64,000 nucleotides of DNA from Ceratobasidium sp. AG-K (Eukaryota > Basidiomycota > Agaricomycetes > Cantharellales > Ceratobasidiaceae), in contig JAWNGF010000016.1 in assembly GCA_037039685.1 (NCBI GenBank), forward strand, positions 124,001 through 188,000, given 5' to 3'. Within the stretch, counting starts at the first letter, position 1. Each line of letters begins with the position of its first letter. Under the pieces are notes generated by a model. The model was not told the DNA's origin, searched no databases, and worked only from the letters and a program-made list of their open reading frames with translations. The translations under genes and the position numbers were made by a program. This document shows, piece by piece, positions 1 to 10,843 of the stretch.

Positions 1-73
1 AGGAACTCGCAGAGCGCTATCTTCATATCAGTCTAAAATGAAGATGGTCCGCTCACAAGAACCGGTCAATCTG

Positions 74-610
74 TTAGCCGAATCGATCGAGCTGACGAAG
101 TGCTTGTCCGGACGAGCCCGAGCGGTGGTGTCGCCGGTGATAGTCCATCAGCCTCCGGCTAATGATATTGAAGCTCTGTGAGAACGCAAGAGATAAGGGA
201 CAATAGTGAATTTGAGTGAGCAAGCCCGACTGTGGCCAGTACAAGCGTGATACTTCAAGTTGAGTTCTAAGGTAGTTGTAAAGGCGGGTCTTGTTTGGAG
301 CTTCTAATCGGATCGAGCGCTTGCACGTGATTACACCGGACTTTCCTCCAGCTTCCCCTTGCCACGTCGTTAGATGAGACCATATTAGTTTGTTCATCTT
401 TTCGCTTGGTACACCGTCGCATGACCACCAGCCTAGAAGCTCTCGCATACCAATTCTGGTATCTGTATTCATCATTCGAGGCGCAAACCCAAAACAAAGC
501 TGCCAGAAGCAGGTTGACCGCGCGAAAGCTCTTGCGACGTCCGGCTCAATGTCGCTTATCACCGCAAGGGGAATCCGGCAGAGATCTTGTGATGTGATAT
601 TATTCTCTTG
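74..610 (-). CDS. Unassigned open frame, probably one exon of a partial gene
   Basis: A minus-strand frame of about 165 codons stays open, with composition that looks coding (motifs such as FWQLCFGFAPR and GMRELLGWW). There is no ATG at its 5' end and a stop lies just upstream, so if it is real it should begin at a splice acceptor near 600 and belong to a gene whose first exon I cannot place. I recognise no domain, signal peptide or membrane segment. It is divergent from the GH55 gene that follows. It could also be a relic of a multi-copy fungal gene or a chance frame. Confidence 0.3.
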   Translation of the reverse strand, partial: QENNITSQDLCRIPLAVISDIEPDVARAFARSTCFWQLCFGFAPRMMNTDTRIGMRELLGWWSCDGVPSEKMNKLIWSHLTTWQGEAGGKSGVITCKRSIRLEAPNKTRLYNYLRTQLEVSRLYWPQSGLLTQIHYCPLSLAFSQSFNIISRRLMDYHRRHHRSGSSGQALRQLDRFG

Positions 611-783
611 AGAATGCCTTCGGTTTCGGATTGGCTGTCACTGTGTGGGCAGTAACAGTGACTAGCTTTATCGCTACTTGAAGCGGTATCGCTTGGCCCT
701 CAACCGTGCTCGGTGCCCAGAAGGAATTATTCCAATCAGTCGAGAACCACATTCTGGGTCTTGGATACTCACGATTCTAGTGG

Positions 784-790
784 TATAAAG
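784..790 (+). promoter_or_regulatory. TATA-like box of the first GH55 gene
   Basis: TATAAAG lies 66 bp before the ATG at 856. The spacing fits a TATA box with a short 5' UTR. Confidence 0.45.
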
Positions 791-855
791 TATGGTGCGT
801 CAACTGATGTTTGAGGTCAGAATCATCCGCAGTCACCTATTTCCCCCTGCTCGAG

Positions 856-3800
856 ATGGTTTTGTTCGGGCGGACTGTCGCTTCGGTCGCTGCTTTTGCT
901 GCGGCTTACCTTGTTTCCTCTGTCCAGTCCCTCGGCACAACATGCACAGCACCTCTGGGTCTCGGGACTGCTGCTGCTAGCGATCCCTACTGGATGCAAA
1001 CGATTCAGCGACTTGGCGGATCACCGTATAACCCCTCGCCCTCCACATACAAGGTGAGTGAATATTGATAACGGAGACTCACTGGATCTAACCACACCTC
1101 GAAGGTTTTCCGCAACGTCAAAGACTACGGCGCGAAGGGTGATGGTGTTACGGATGATACTGCGGCTATCCAACGTGCCATCTCTGAGGGCAACCGTTGC
1201 GGCCAAGGTTGCAAGTCTAGCACCGTCTCTCCTGGCTTGGTCTACTTTCCATCAGGCACCGTGAGTCTGATCGACGTAGATCAAACCTCCGGTTTACTAA
1301 TTTCCTAATTAGTACCTAATTTCGAGTCCAATTATTCCCTACTATTATACTTCCATGGTGGGAGACGCCAAGAACCTCCCGGTTTTGCTTGCTTCCGCTA
1401 GCTTTACCGGAATGGCCGTCATTGGTGCGTTCCTCACTCATACCCCATGTAGCTAAACTAAAAGCCGCCTAGATGCCGATCCTTACATTCCTGGGGGTGG
1501 AGGAGCCCAGTGGTGGGTCAACCAGAACAACTTTTTCCGTTCCACTCGCAACTTCATCATCGATCTCCGCCGGGTCCCTGCCGCGAACTCGGCGACTGGT
1601 CTCCACTGGCAAGGTCAGTTCTCGACTGGACTTGATGCCTGAGTTACTGACATTGCTTGATTCATAGTTTCCCAGGCCACCTCCTTAGTGAACATCCGGG
1701 TTGAAATGTCCCAAGCTGCTGGAAATAACCACCAAGTACAGTTAATTTCTTCAGCCAAAAACGTGGCATTAACCTGGACTTTCTAGGGTATTTTCATGGA
1801 GAACGGCTCCGGTGGTTTCATGTCCGACTTGTATTTCAACGGGTGAGCACCCCAGCTAAGCGTGAGATGTTGGGCTCTGACTTATGATTCTATGTAGCGG
1901 TCGCTATGGTGTTTGGATGGGCAACCAGCAGTTCACCGTTCGCAACATTACGGTCGCAAATGCTCAGTCCGGTATCTTCCAAGCTTGGAACTGGGGATGG
2001 ACGTTCCAAGACGTCAAAGTCATGTACGTGGGTTCAATCGTTCTAAGCTATGGCTGCTAACTATTCTTCGATTAGCAACTGCCAAGTTGGCTTTGATCTT
2101 CTGACCGGTGGCCTTACTCAGGATCAACAGGTCTGTACCCACTACTCGCATTTGTTTGTATCCAAACTGACTCCAATGCAGACTGTCGGCGCGGACGTTA
2201 TCATTGACGCGGTTGTCACCAACACACCCACCTTTATCCGCACCTCGGGCTCTGCGCCTTCCTCCCTCGCCGGGTCCCTGGTGCTCGACAATGTCAAATT
2301 CACCTCTGTCACCAACGGCGTCGTCGATGGCAGCGGCAGAGTCGCCTTGGCGGGTGGAGACAAGACGATCAGGCAATGGGCCCAAGGAAACGTATACACT
2401 GGAACAGGAACTACACCTCAGTACAAGCAAACAACCATCAATGCCCCCGTCAAACCCACCTCGTTGCTCGACTCGACTGGCAAGATCTTCTCGAGGTCGA
2501 GGCCGCAATACATCAATTACGCACCAAGCCGTGAGTTTTTCAATCCATGGCATACATTGGACTATTGTCTCATCGGTTACAACCAGAGTTCGTCTCGGTC
2601 AAGGCCAACGGTGCCAAGGGTGATGGTGTCACCGACGATAGTGCTGCGATCCAGGCCGTGCTCGACAAATATTGGGGCTGCAAGATCATCTACTTTGACG
2701 CTGGCACTTACTACGTCACCAAGACTATTAAAATTCCCACCGGCTCAGTCATCGTTGGTGAAATTTGGTCAACAATCATTGGTGGCGGCTCCGCATTTGC
2801 GGATCAAACCAAACCAACGCCTGTCATTCAGGTTGGAAATCGTGAGTTTTGCCACCAATAGCCTCAAATAGAGTTACTGATGTTCATTTGAACTAGCTGG
2901 CGAGAAGGGTGTTGTCGAGATCAGCGATATGGTCTTCTCGACTCGTGCGGGAAGCGCTGGTGCGATTGTCGTTCAATGGAATGTCGGTGATGCCTCTGGC
3001 CAAAAGGGAACAGTCGGTATGTGGGACGTCCACATCCGTCTTGGTGGATTCAAGGGCACGAACCTCGACGTCTCGACCTGCTTGGCGCGCGCGTCCCATT
3101 CGACCACTGGATGCACCGCCGCGTTCTTGGGATTGCACATTACGAGCACTGCGACCGCTTACCTTGAGAATGCTTGGATCTGGACCGCCGACCACGATTT
3201 GTGAGTCCTGTATACTGATTAACTCTGCAGAGGTGTTGACAATCATTCATAGGGAGGATGCTGATGAGCGTCAGATTGATGTGTACACGGGTCGTGGTAT
3301 CCTCAGCCAGTCTACGAACGGCCCTGTGTGGCTAATTGGGACCGGCTCAGAGCACCACGTGCTCTACCAATACAACATCGTTAACTCGAAGAACGTGTAT
3401 GCCGGTTTGATCCAGACTGAGACGGTAAGTCAAAATGATACAGGTCCCTGATAACCCGTGCTAATTTGACTGTAGCCGTATTACCAACCGAGCCCCGCCC
3501 CTCCTTCGCCGTATACCATCAATACCTCTTACTTTGACCCGTCGTTCACCAACGGAAACGCTGCATGGGCACTGAGAGTCCAAGCCTCGTCGAACATCTT
3601 TGTCTATGGTGCCGGGCTTTACAGCTTCTTCCAGGTGTGTGAATTTGATGCTGCGGAGATCAAACGAATAGCTCACCGGCGCCTTACGAAATAGAACTAT
3701 GCGCAGACTTGCTTGAACAGCTACACTTGTCAGGATTCAATTGTGACTATTAGCTCTGATTCTACCGGTATGCAACTATCCTTGTCGTAGCTTGGATTCG

Positions 3801-3968
3801 ATGCTGACCTGTTTCTCAACTCTAGACGTCTACGTTTACTCCCTTTCGACGGTTGGTACTACGAACATGCTCAACGTTGGCTCTTCCGCCATCGTGAAGC
3901 AGGCCAATAACCGCAATGGTTTCGCCTCGACTATGACCATCTGGTCCTCGACGACCGGCACGCACTAG
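856..3968 (+). CDS. Glucan 1,3-beta-glucosidase, GH55 (exo-beta-1,3-glucanase), copy 1
   Basis: This is a secreted exo-acting beta-1,3-glucanase of family GH55, which releases glucose from beta-1,3-glucan (fungal cell wall, callose). The gene is split by about a dozen short introns (first exon 856-1053, second 1105-1260). The product starts with an N-terminal hydrophobic signal peptide (MVLFGRTVASVAAFAAAYLV) and then two pectate-lyase-3-type beta-helix halves. Each half opens with the same type of motif: VKDYGAKGDGVTDD near residue 70 and VKANGAKGDGVTDD near residue 400. GVYFP/YFDAGTYY-like strands and WDVHIRLGG are also typical of the family. All exon junctions I traced stay in frame to the stop at 3966. 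The length (about 750 aa) matches the family. It lies head-to-tail with a diverged paralogue that begins 413 bp downstream. Confidence 0.9.
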
Positions 3969-4218
3969 ATGAAAGCAAAATTCGGCCGAATGAAATAAAG
4001 TAACGCGAGTTTAACATAGACGCCTCTTGAATACTAGTTGGCCTTGTGGGGTACCGTATTGTGTGTACCGTATCGTGCAATTGCATATTTTGTTGTTTTT
4101 CACCTCGAGACCCTGATCAACCTCCGGACGAGGCCGCCCGCCAAGCACGACGGAGCGTCGATCCCTTGATGGAACCCGCCGACTCTCGTGGACCGAATAA
4201 TCTCGCTGGCACTGACAG

Positions 4219-4225
4219 TATAAAT
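4219..4225 (+). promoter_or_regulatory. TATA-like box of the second GH55 gene
   Basis: TATAAAT lies about 155 bp before the ATG at 4381, in the 412-bp gap between the two GH55 genes. The gap also holds a pyrimidine-rich stretch just before the start codon. Confidence 0.3.
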
Positions 4226-4380
4226 GAGGCTGTCGGTGCTAGAACCACGATTCGACACACGCGTTTGTCCTCGCGTTGTTTCCGCTTGTGCTTTTCGTCT
4301 CCTCATAAAGCGCATCTCGGGTCGAACATTCTTCTTGTTCAACCCCTTGCTTGTCGGTCTCCTCGTTTTGGCTGGTTGCT

Positions 4381-7300
4381 ATGTTCGGATTATCCAAGCG
4401 GGCTCTACCCGCGCTCGCTCTCTTCATAGCAAGCTTGTTGCAGTCGAGCATTGTCCATGCCCAGCTGGCCACTATCGACGACTACGGACATGGAGGATGC
4501 GACTCTCGTGGGATTGCGCGGCCAAATGATGCTTATTGGATGGAGACGATCGCCCGAAAAGGTTCCGCGCCGTATAGCCCGGATCCGGCCAATTACAAGG
4601 TGAGAAACCTCTGCCCGAGCGCCCCGCGATCCAGCCATAACGTGCCACGTCCTAGGTGTATCGCAACGTCAAAGACTTTGGTGCCAAGGGAGATGGCAAG
4701 ACAGGTGGGCACGTTGTCGCTGGCTCGTGGATCCGGTTTCAACTGATCGGCGACCTTTGTTTGGTTAGATGATACCGCGGCGATCAACAAAGCGATCGCC
4801 GAGGGCGGGCGATGCGGTGAAGGTTGTGAAGCCAGCACAGTAACTCCCGCTCTGGTGTACTTTCCAGCTGGAACGGTAAGCACTGCAAGGATTGAAAATT
4901 GCTCCGGCATATTGATCTTATCGTGAAACTTCAGTATCTGGTTTCTCAGCCTATCATCGCTTATTATTACTCAATCCTCGTGGGCAATCCAAAGGACCTC
5001 CCGGTTTTGTTGGCATCCGAAGACTTCAAAGGCACTTCTGTTATTGGTGTGTACTCATTCCTGGGCGCTTTCCGACGGCGTTGCTCAACTTGAAATTTTA
5101 AGACGCAAACCCATACAAGCCAGACAACGTCAACTGGTATATCAACCAGAACAACTTCTTCCGGTCCGTACGCAACTTTGTCATTGACCTTCGTCGAGTT
5201 CCGGTCGGAACAGTAGTCAATGGCGTCCACTGGCAAGGCAAGTTAATTCGTTCTTGGCATTTTTGACAAGTCAAGAGTATTCTGACCGATTTCTGTTCCA
5301 TCAGTCTCCCAAGCGACCTCCTTGACCAATATCCAGGTTGAAATGTCTAGAGAGACAGGGAGCAACCATCAGGTAAGGTGAAAGTCTCACATAATTTACT
5401 CCAGTGTCCAACCAAATTCTGCAGGGTGTATTTATCGAAAATGGTTCCGGAGGGTTCATGTCGGATTTATACTTCAGAGGGTAAGCTATACATGTAATTT
5501 TCGGATTATTTTTAACACGCTGCACCAGAGGTCGATATGGCCTAATCGTAGGCAACCAACAGTTCACCGTTCGTAACATCACGGTAAGCCCGTCTCCCTC
5601 GATCCAGAATTATGAATATTTATATTTGATAGGCCGAGAATGTGCACACCGGGATATTCCAGCTTTGGAACTGGGCATGGACGTTCCAGGACGTGAAAAT
5701 CATGTAAGTGATGTCCTACTCCATTAAACGAGCGTTATGAACGTTTTCTTGGCTATCCGCAGCAACTGCCAAGTCGGCTTCACCATTACTTCAGCCGTGA
5801 GTATTACGTCTAATCTAACCGCCGCTCCTTTGCTTATACAAGCGCAGAGCACGGGCTCCGAGATGATCCTAGATGCGGTCGTCGTCAACACACCCATCTT
5901 TGTGCAAACGACAGGCGTCTCCCCAGCTGCACCCGATATGCCAGGAACCTCAAACACGACCATCATCCTAGACAATGTCACGCTCAAGAACGTCACGACT
6001 GGTGTGATAGATGGCAATGGAACTGTCTTGCTTCCTGGTGGACAGCGCAGGGTTGTACAGCACTGGATCCAGGGTAACATGTACAAGGGCGCGAGTACGG
6101 ATATCGATTATGCCAAGGAAACCGTGCAAGCAATTCGCAAGTCCCGCAAGTTGATTGGCCCGTCTGGGCACGTGTTCTCGAAGCGGCGGCCCGAGTACAA
6201 TGAGTACTCCCCGAGTCGTAAGTCTAGTTATTACGCAATCCCAGGAGTTTCAATTCATCTAACTATGTCTTCAGAATTCGCTTCGGTGAAAGCAAACGGA
6301 GCAAAGGGCGATGGTGTGCACGACGATACTAGCGCAATTCAGTCGACACTCGATAAATATGCTGGCTGCAAGATTATCTACTTTGATGCCGGAACCTATT
6401 ATGTCACGGACACAATTCGGGTACCCGAAGGCACGATCATCGTTGGCGAAATCTGGTCTACGATCATGGGTGGAGGAAAGAAGTTTGCCGATCAGAACAA
6501 CCCCCGAGTCGTTATCGAAGTTGGCCGTGGTAAGTCTCCCAGCGGTCTTTCTCTGTTTGGGTTTATTGAATCCGCATCTCAGAGGGAAACACCAAGCCCG
6601 TTCAAATCAGCAACATGGTCCTCTCGGCTCGCTCCGGAAGTGCAGGCGCAATTATTCTGCGATGGAACGTCGGAGAGCCTCGTCGTCAGGAAGACATGTC
6701 CGGTCTTTGGGACGTGCATATCCGTCTCGGTGGATTCGTGGGGTCTGGGATCCAAGTTGATAATTGCTTGGCGACCAACAAGGACCACTCCATTACGGAA
6801 TGTACTGCAGCATTTTTGGGCTTGCACTTGACAAAGGGTGCTGCCTTTACTCGGAAGGTGGATGGGTATGGACCGCAGATCATGACCTGTGCGTTCTCAT
6901 GTCACGTCACGATTAGGATGCTGATGTTTACTTGGATATGCAGCGACGACCCGACTCAGCGACAGATTGATGTGTACACCGGTCGTGGTGTGTTGATCGA
7001 GTCGCGCACTGGTCCAATCTGGCTTTTGGGTTCGGGGTCTGAACACCACGTACGTTCATTCAGCTAATTTTATCATCGCATGACTTACACTTCCAATGCA
7101 GGTTCTCTACCATACAACATTGTCGATGCTCAAAACGTCTACATGGGTCTCATCCAGACAGAAACAGTAAGCACGCGAAAGAATTCAATACATGTATGCG
7201 TCTAACTTGGGTAATGAAGCCATACTGGCAACCGACTCCTGCTCCCCCAGCCCCGTTCAAGATCTCTCAGGCCTTTAAGGATCCTGCGCTCACCGCGGGG

Positions 7301-7705
7301 CCTGAAGCTTGGGCTCTCACAGTCACTCGGTCGTCCAAGGTGTTTGTCTACGGTGCCGGACTATACAACTTCTTCCAGGTAGGTAACAGCGCAAATTTTC
7401 GTGTTTGTGCTCAAGAGCTCATATCGCCGACTATCAGAGCTACAGCCAGGCATGCTTAGCTGACTATACCTGCCAAAACTCAATCGTTAACATAGACAAC
7501 TCTTCAGAGGGTTAGCTACATCTTTCATCGACCAGGTTGAAACGTTACTCATAACTTCACAGATATTTACGTATATTCGTTGGCCACTGTTGGCGTGACA
7601 AACATGCTAAGCGTCGATTCGAAGCCAATAATCAAGCAAAATGACAACAGGAGCGGATTCCAATCCAACGCTGCATCTTGGACATCAGAGAAGTGCACCT
7701 TTTAA
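4381..7705 (+). CDS. Glucan 1,3-beta-glucosidase, GH55, copy 2, with two single-base frame breaks
   Basis: This is a paralogue of the preceding gene, with a signal peptide (MFGLSKRALPALALFIASLL), the same two beta-helix halves (VKDFGAKGDGKTDD and VKANGAKGDGVHDD) and largely matching intron positions. Aligned with copy 1, two places need one extra base to stay in frame. One is near 6845, before the segment reading GGWVWTADHD. The other is near 7112, in the exon 7102-7165, where copy 1 has CTACCAATAC and this copy has CTACCATAC. The flanking exons and the C-terminus up to the stop at 7703 are well conserved. This is either a very young pseudogene or an intact gene with two sequencing deletions; I favour sequence error, because conservation on both sides of each break is good. 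I chose the ATG at 4381 because it begins a clear signal peptide. Confidence 0.8.
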
Positions 7706-8301
7706 AAGTCTCAACGATCCATATGAACTATAAACTCTGCGCTCCTTTCCTTATTATATTTTCGGGATGGTGCTACCTATGACTTCTGTAGAGACATAGA
7801 TGCCACTTGGCGGTACATGATATTCTTAAATTCTAGCATACTGGTGGAATTCAAGTCTTAAACTACATAGTCACTTCAGACTGACTAGGCCGCTAAGGCC
7901 TTGCTGGCAAATATACGGGGTAAAATCATACAATCACGAATACATCTGGTTAGTAGTACATGCATGCCAAATAAATAGAAGAAGACCTGCACATCCGGAA
8001 TAAAGACTCATACATGAAAACATAGAAAACCTCAAGCAACAACTCGGGTTTTAGTGAGCTAGCTATTGTATATGGTTTCGTAAATAAATAAGAATTGTTC
8101 TTCCGAGCCAGTGTGGGTGTTCTCGGGGTATAGAGATACAGAGGATTGAGGCGGGATGGAGAAGGGTGTCAGTTGGGGTTGAAGCCATGTTTTGAGTGGA
8201 TTCGACGAGGTTTGCTACGGCGTATTTTACGTCAACCAAACAAGATCCGACCTCGCCTTCACTCAATAACCATACCGTTTGTCCCGCTGCAGCGGAAGAT
8301 G
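7706..8301. other. Intergenic, convergent 3' ends
   Basis: This is AT-rich DNA between the converging GH55-2 and membrane-protein genes. I see no gene, repeat or RNA in it beyond presumed 3' UTRs. Confidence 0.5.
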
Positions 8302-9314
8302 TTACACTTGTACTGGTGCCTGTGCCTGTGCTTGTGTAGGTGCAGGTGCTGACACTTGTGCTCGTATTTTTGCTAGCTCCTGTGCATGTACCTGCGGTGC
8401 CAGATCCGCTGTTGCTGAAATATACTCCCGCTCGTTGAGGTACTCCCTCCGTCCCCATATCTCTATCCATGCCCCTAGCTCGCAGAGAATAATTGCCATG
8501 CAGAGGAATACGAACCCTATGCCGACGGGGATCATAGTAACGAGGGTGTACTGCCATTTCCGGTTATCTACCCCGTCCCATGACCCCGCCACAACCATTG
8601 CGACTAGTCCTACAAGCAGAGAAATAGAGGAATATGTTGCCAGTACTGCCGGAAGCGCCATGATAAATGCTACCGGTTTGACGGCTGTGAGGTTTCTTGA
8701 GAGAAGGTTGCCTTTTGCCAGTCGCCATATCGCTTCGTCTGAAGACCCGCCGGCAGTAATAGTCATATAGGTTATTAGAATGAGGCCCTCTAGCGACAAC
8801 CCAAATGCAATGCTGTAGAAGGCTGTGACCACCCAATACACTTTAGTTTGGTCACTTGTCGCCTGGATGGCCAGTGCGGCTGCACTGGTAGCCGTGATAA
8901 CAGACACCTAACACAGTCGTTAGATGCAAATCCTTAGAAGACAAATCTCCATTACCGTAATATTTAACCTATCCCATTCCTCCTATAATCGATGATTTTA
9001 AATGAGTCCCGTATGACGAATGTCTCATAAACCTCAACCCTACTTACTTGCTGTTTTTCGCGCATGGTTTTCTGTGGTTTGTCTTTGTCATCTGAACCAC
9101 AGTCGGCGAAGGTAGGCGCAAGAGACCAAGGAGAGTACGTGTCAGGGTTGATGTGGGGAGGGGGGAATAGGGTTTCGAATAATCGCAGACGCTCGCGGTA
9201 TTTGGCAGAGAACCCTAATGTAACAAGGCAGACAAAAAACCAGAGGACATCAACTATCCGGCGTAGAGCAGGAGCACTGTGGTGTTGCTGTTTGTGCATA
9301 TTTCGATAGTTCAT
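8302..9314 (-). CDS. Multi-pass membrane protein of unknown function, intact copy
   Basis: There are three exons on the minus strand: 9048-9314, a 27-nt exon at 8956-8982 and 8302-8907. They join in frame to about 299 aa. The protein has an N-terminal hydrophobic segment (VDVLWFFVCLVTLGF), an EEWDRLN motif carried by the tiny middle exon, and then at least three more membrane segments (around VYWVVTAFYSIAFGLSL, PVAFIMALPAVLATYSS and MIPVGIGFVFLCMAIIL). The cytosolic-looking tail is rich in Ala, Gln and Pro and ends in a PTQAQAQAPVQV repeat encoded by GTGCCT-like hexamers. I know no named domain for it. A decayed paralogue lies about 2 kb upstream on the same strand, so the family has duplicated locally. 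Confidence 0.7.
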
Positions 9315-10843
9315 CAGTGTTGATTAGCTAGTGGGACCTCAGCGATGAGTTGTACCAGCCCACAAATGCGCGCTTATATGCATCTTCAACTGGAGGTGAC
9401 AGGCGCCTACACGTTGCTTTGCACATGCATCATGCAAGCCACCACGAAGCCCACCACACATGTCCCAGGCGTCAACTGCCTATACTTTACTAATCGCCTC
9501 GTGCTGATAGATGCTGTAATTTGCGGCCCGCCTACATTCGGATCCATGCCTCACGTAAGTTCGTAACCCACGCTTTCGCTCATCTAGCCCATCCATTCGC
9601 CATATACTCACCAGTCATATCATGATAGCTTCCAGTTAGCTGGAATCCCTGCCGAGTAACCGCACCGCCACGGAACCCGATTGGCCTCAACGTCCTGCAA
9701 CAGGTTTGAAGAGCGCTGTGGAGCGCCGGGAGTCGACCGCAATTTGGCTCATCCAAGGAGTGTTTACAGCATGTGCATGGGTATCCTAACAGACTCATTG
9801 AGCATAGATGAGCAATGGTTTGAGCTTTGAACGGATGAGCCGCTGAGTGGTAAAATCTGTGACATAGTGATTGCACCTAACCCCTTGGGCTGGCTTCAAT
9901 TATGAGCGCCGGTTCGCTTGATGCCGACCACACAAGATTTGCTTGGCAGCATCAGCATTGGAACCGGACCTCTCAAAGTACGGTAACCTAAAAGTTGTTA
10001 TGGACGCAACGGGAGGTGCATCTAATTGTTAGGTTTAGTGGCTAATGTCGTCTATGATCAGGCGCTGATCCAATCAGAGTTGTGTCAAAATCACATCTGA
10101 TGAACATCAGGTATGGCGCGTCACCAAAATCCTCTGACACTAACGAGCGTCGGTTTGCTCATACGTGCTCGCTTGGGTAAAGGAGCACTCAGGAGCACCC
10201 GAGTGGCTGTGCAATTGGTGCTCCCATACCCAAGCGAGCATGCACAAGCAAATCGGCGCTCACGAGCCCAAAAGAGAATTGACGGATTTGCTTGAGTGTA
10301 ATAATTTCGATCGCCCCCTTGATTACTTCATATCACCATGCCCTGGATTGCGATTCGACTATAACCTTGCCAATGGCAGTCGCTGGAGCTAACATGGTGG
10401 CTCTTTTCGCTGTAATGCGCTCAAATTGAGATTCCTGTACGAAGCCCCGAATAAACACCCGCAGTCTGGCCATTATTTGGTTTACCAGGTTCCCATCTCG
10501 TGCTCTCGCACAAAGAAGTCAGCGCCAGAAATCATCAAATATCCTAAACAAGGCAATAGTGCCGCATATAATCGGTAGAGGAGGGACGTATGTCCGAGAA
10601 CTACAGCAATGCACGCGTACACAAATGAAAAAAAAATGAACAGGTGATTTCGCGTCCAAAATTTTCGTGACATGAATCTGCACGTATACCGACACGTACG
10701 CTGAGTGCAGTCAATTAATCAACGATCCAATTACAAACAAGTGGATAGCCGTATGTTTTCCCAAGAATAATTACATGAACTAGGGTTGCTTCATGGGCTC
10801 GAGAACTTCCAGTGGGTGAGCGGCCTGAGCGGTGGATTGGTCT
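9315..10843. other. Intergenic stretch containing one long imperfect hairpin
   Basis: I see no convincing exon here. The only structure is the inverted repeat at 10145-10262, listed separately. The part just upstream of 9314 should hold the promoter of the membrane-protein gene. Confidence 0.4.
10145..10262. repeat. Imperfect inverted repeat with about 44-nt arms (MITE-like hairpin)
   Basis: The left arm (10145-10188) and right arm (10219-10262) are reverse complements over about 44 nt with a handful of mismatches. The core TGCTCGCTTGGGTA at 10166-10179 is matched exactly by its complement at 10227-10240. About 30 nt separate the arms. I could not find flanking target-site duplications. Confidence 0.6.

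Noticed and set aside
792..980. An earlier ATG as start of the first GH55 gene
   Set aside because: It is in a different frame from the GH55 protein and gives no signal peptide; the ATG at 856 does.
8305..8350. Hexamer repeat (GTGCCT-like) as a microsatellite feature
   Set aside because: It is short, imperfect and codes for the Gln-Ala-Pro tail of the membrane protein, so it is described there.
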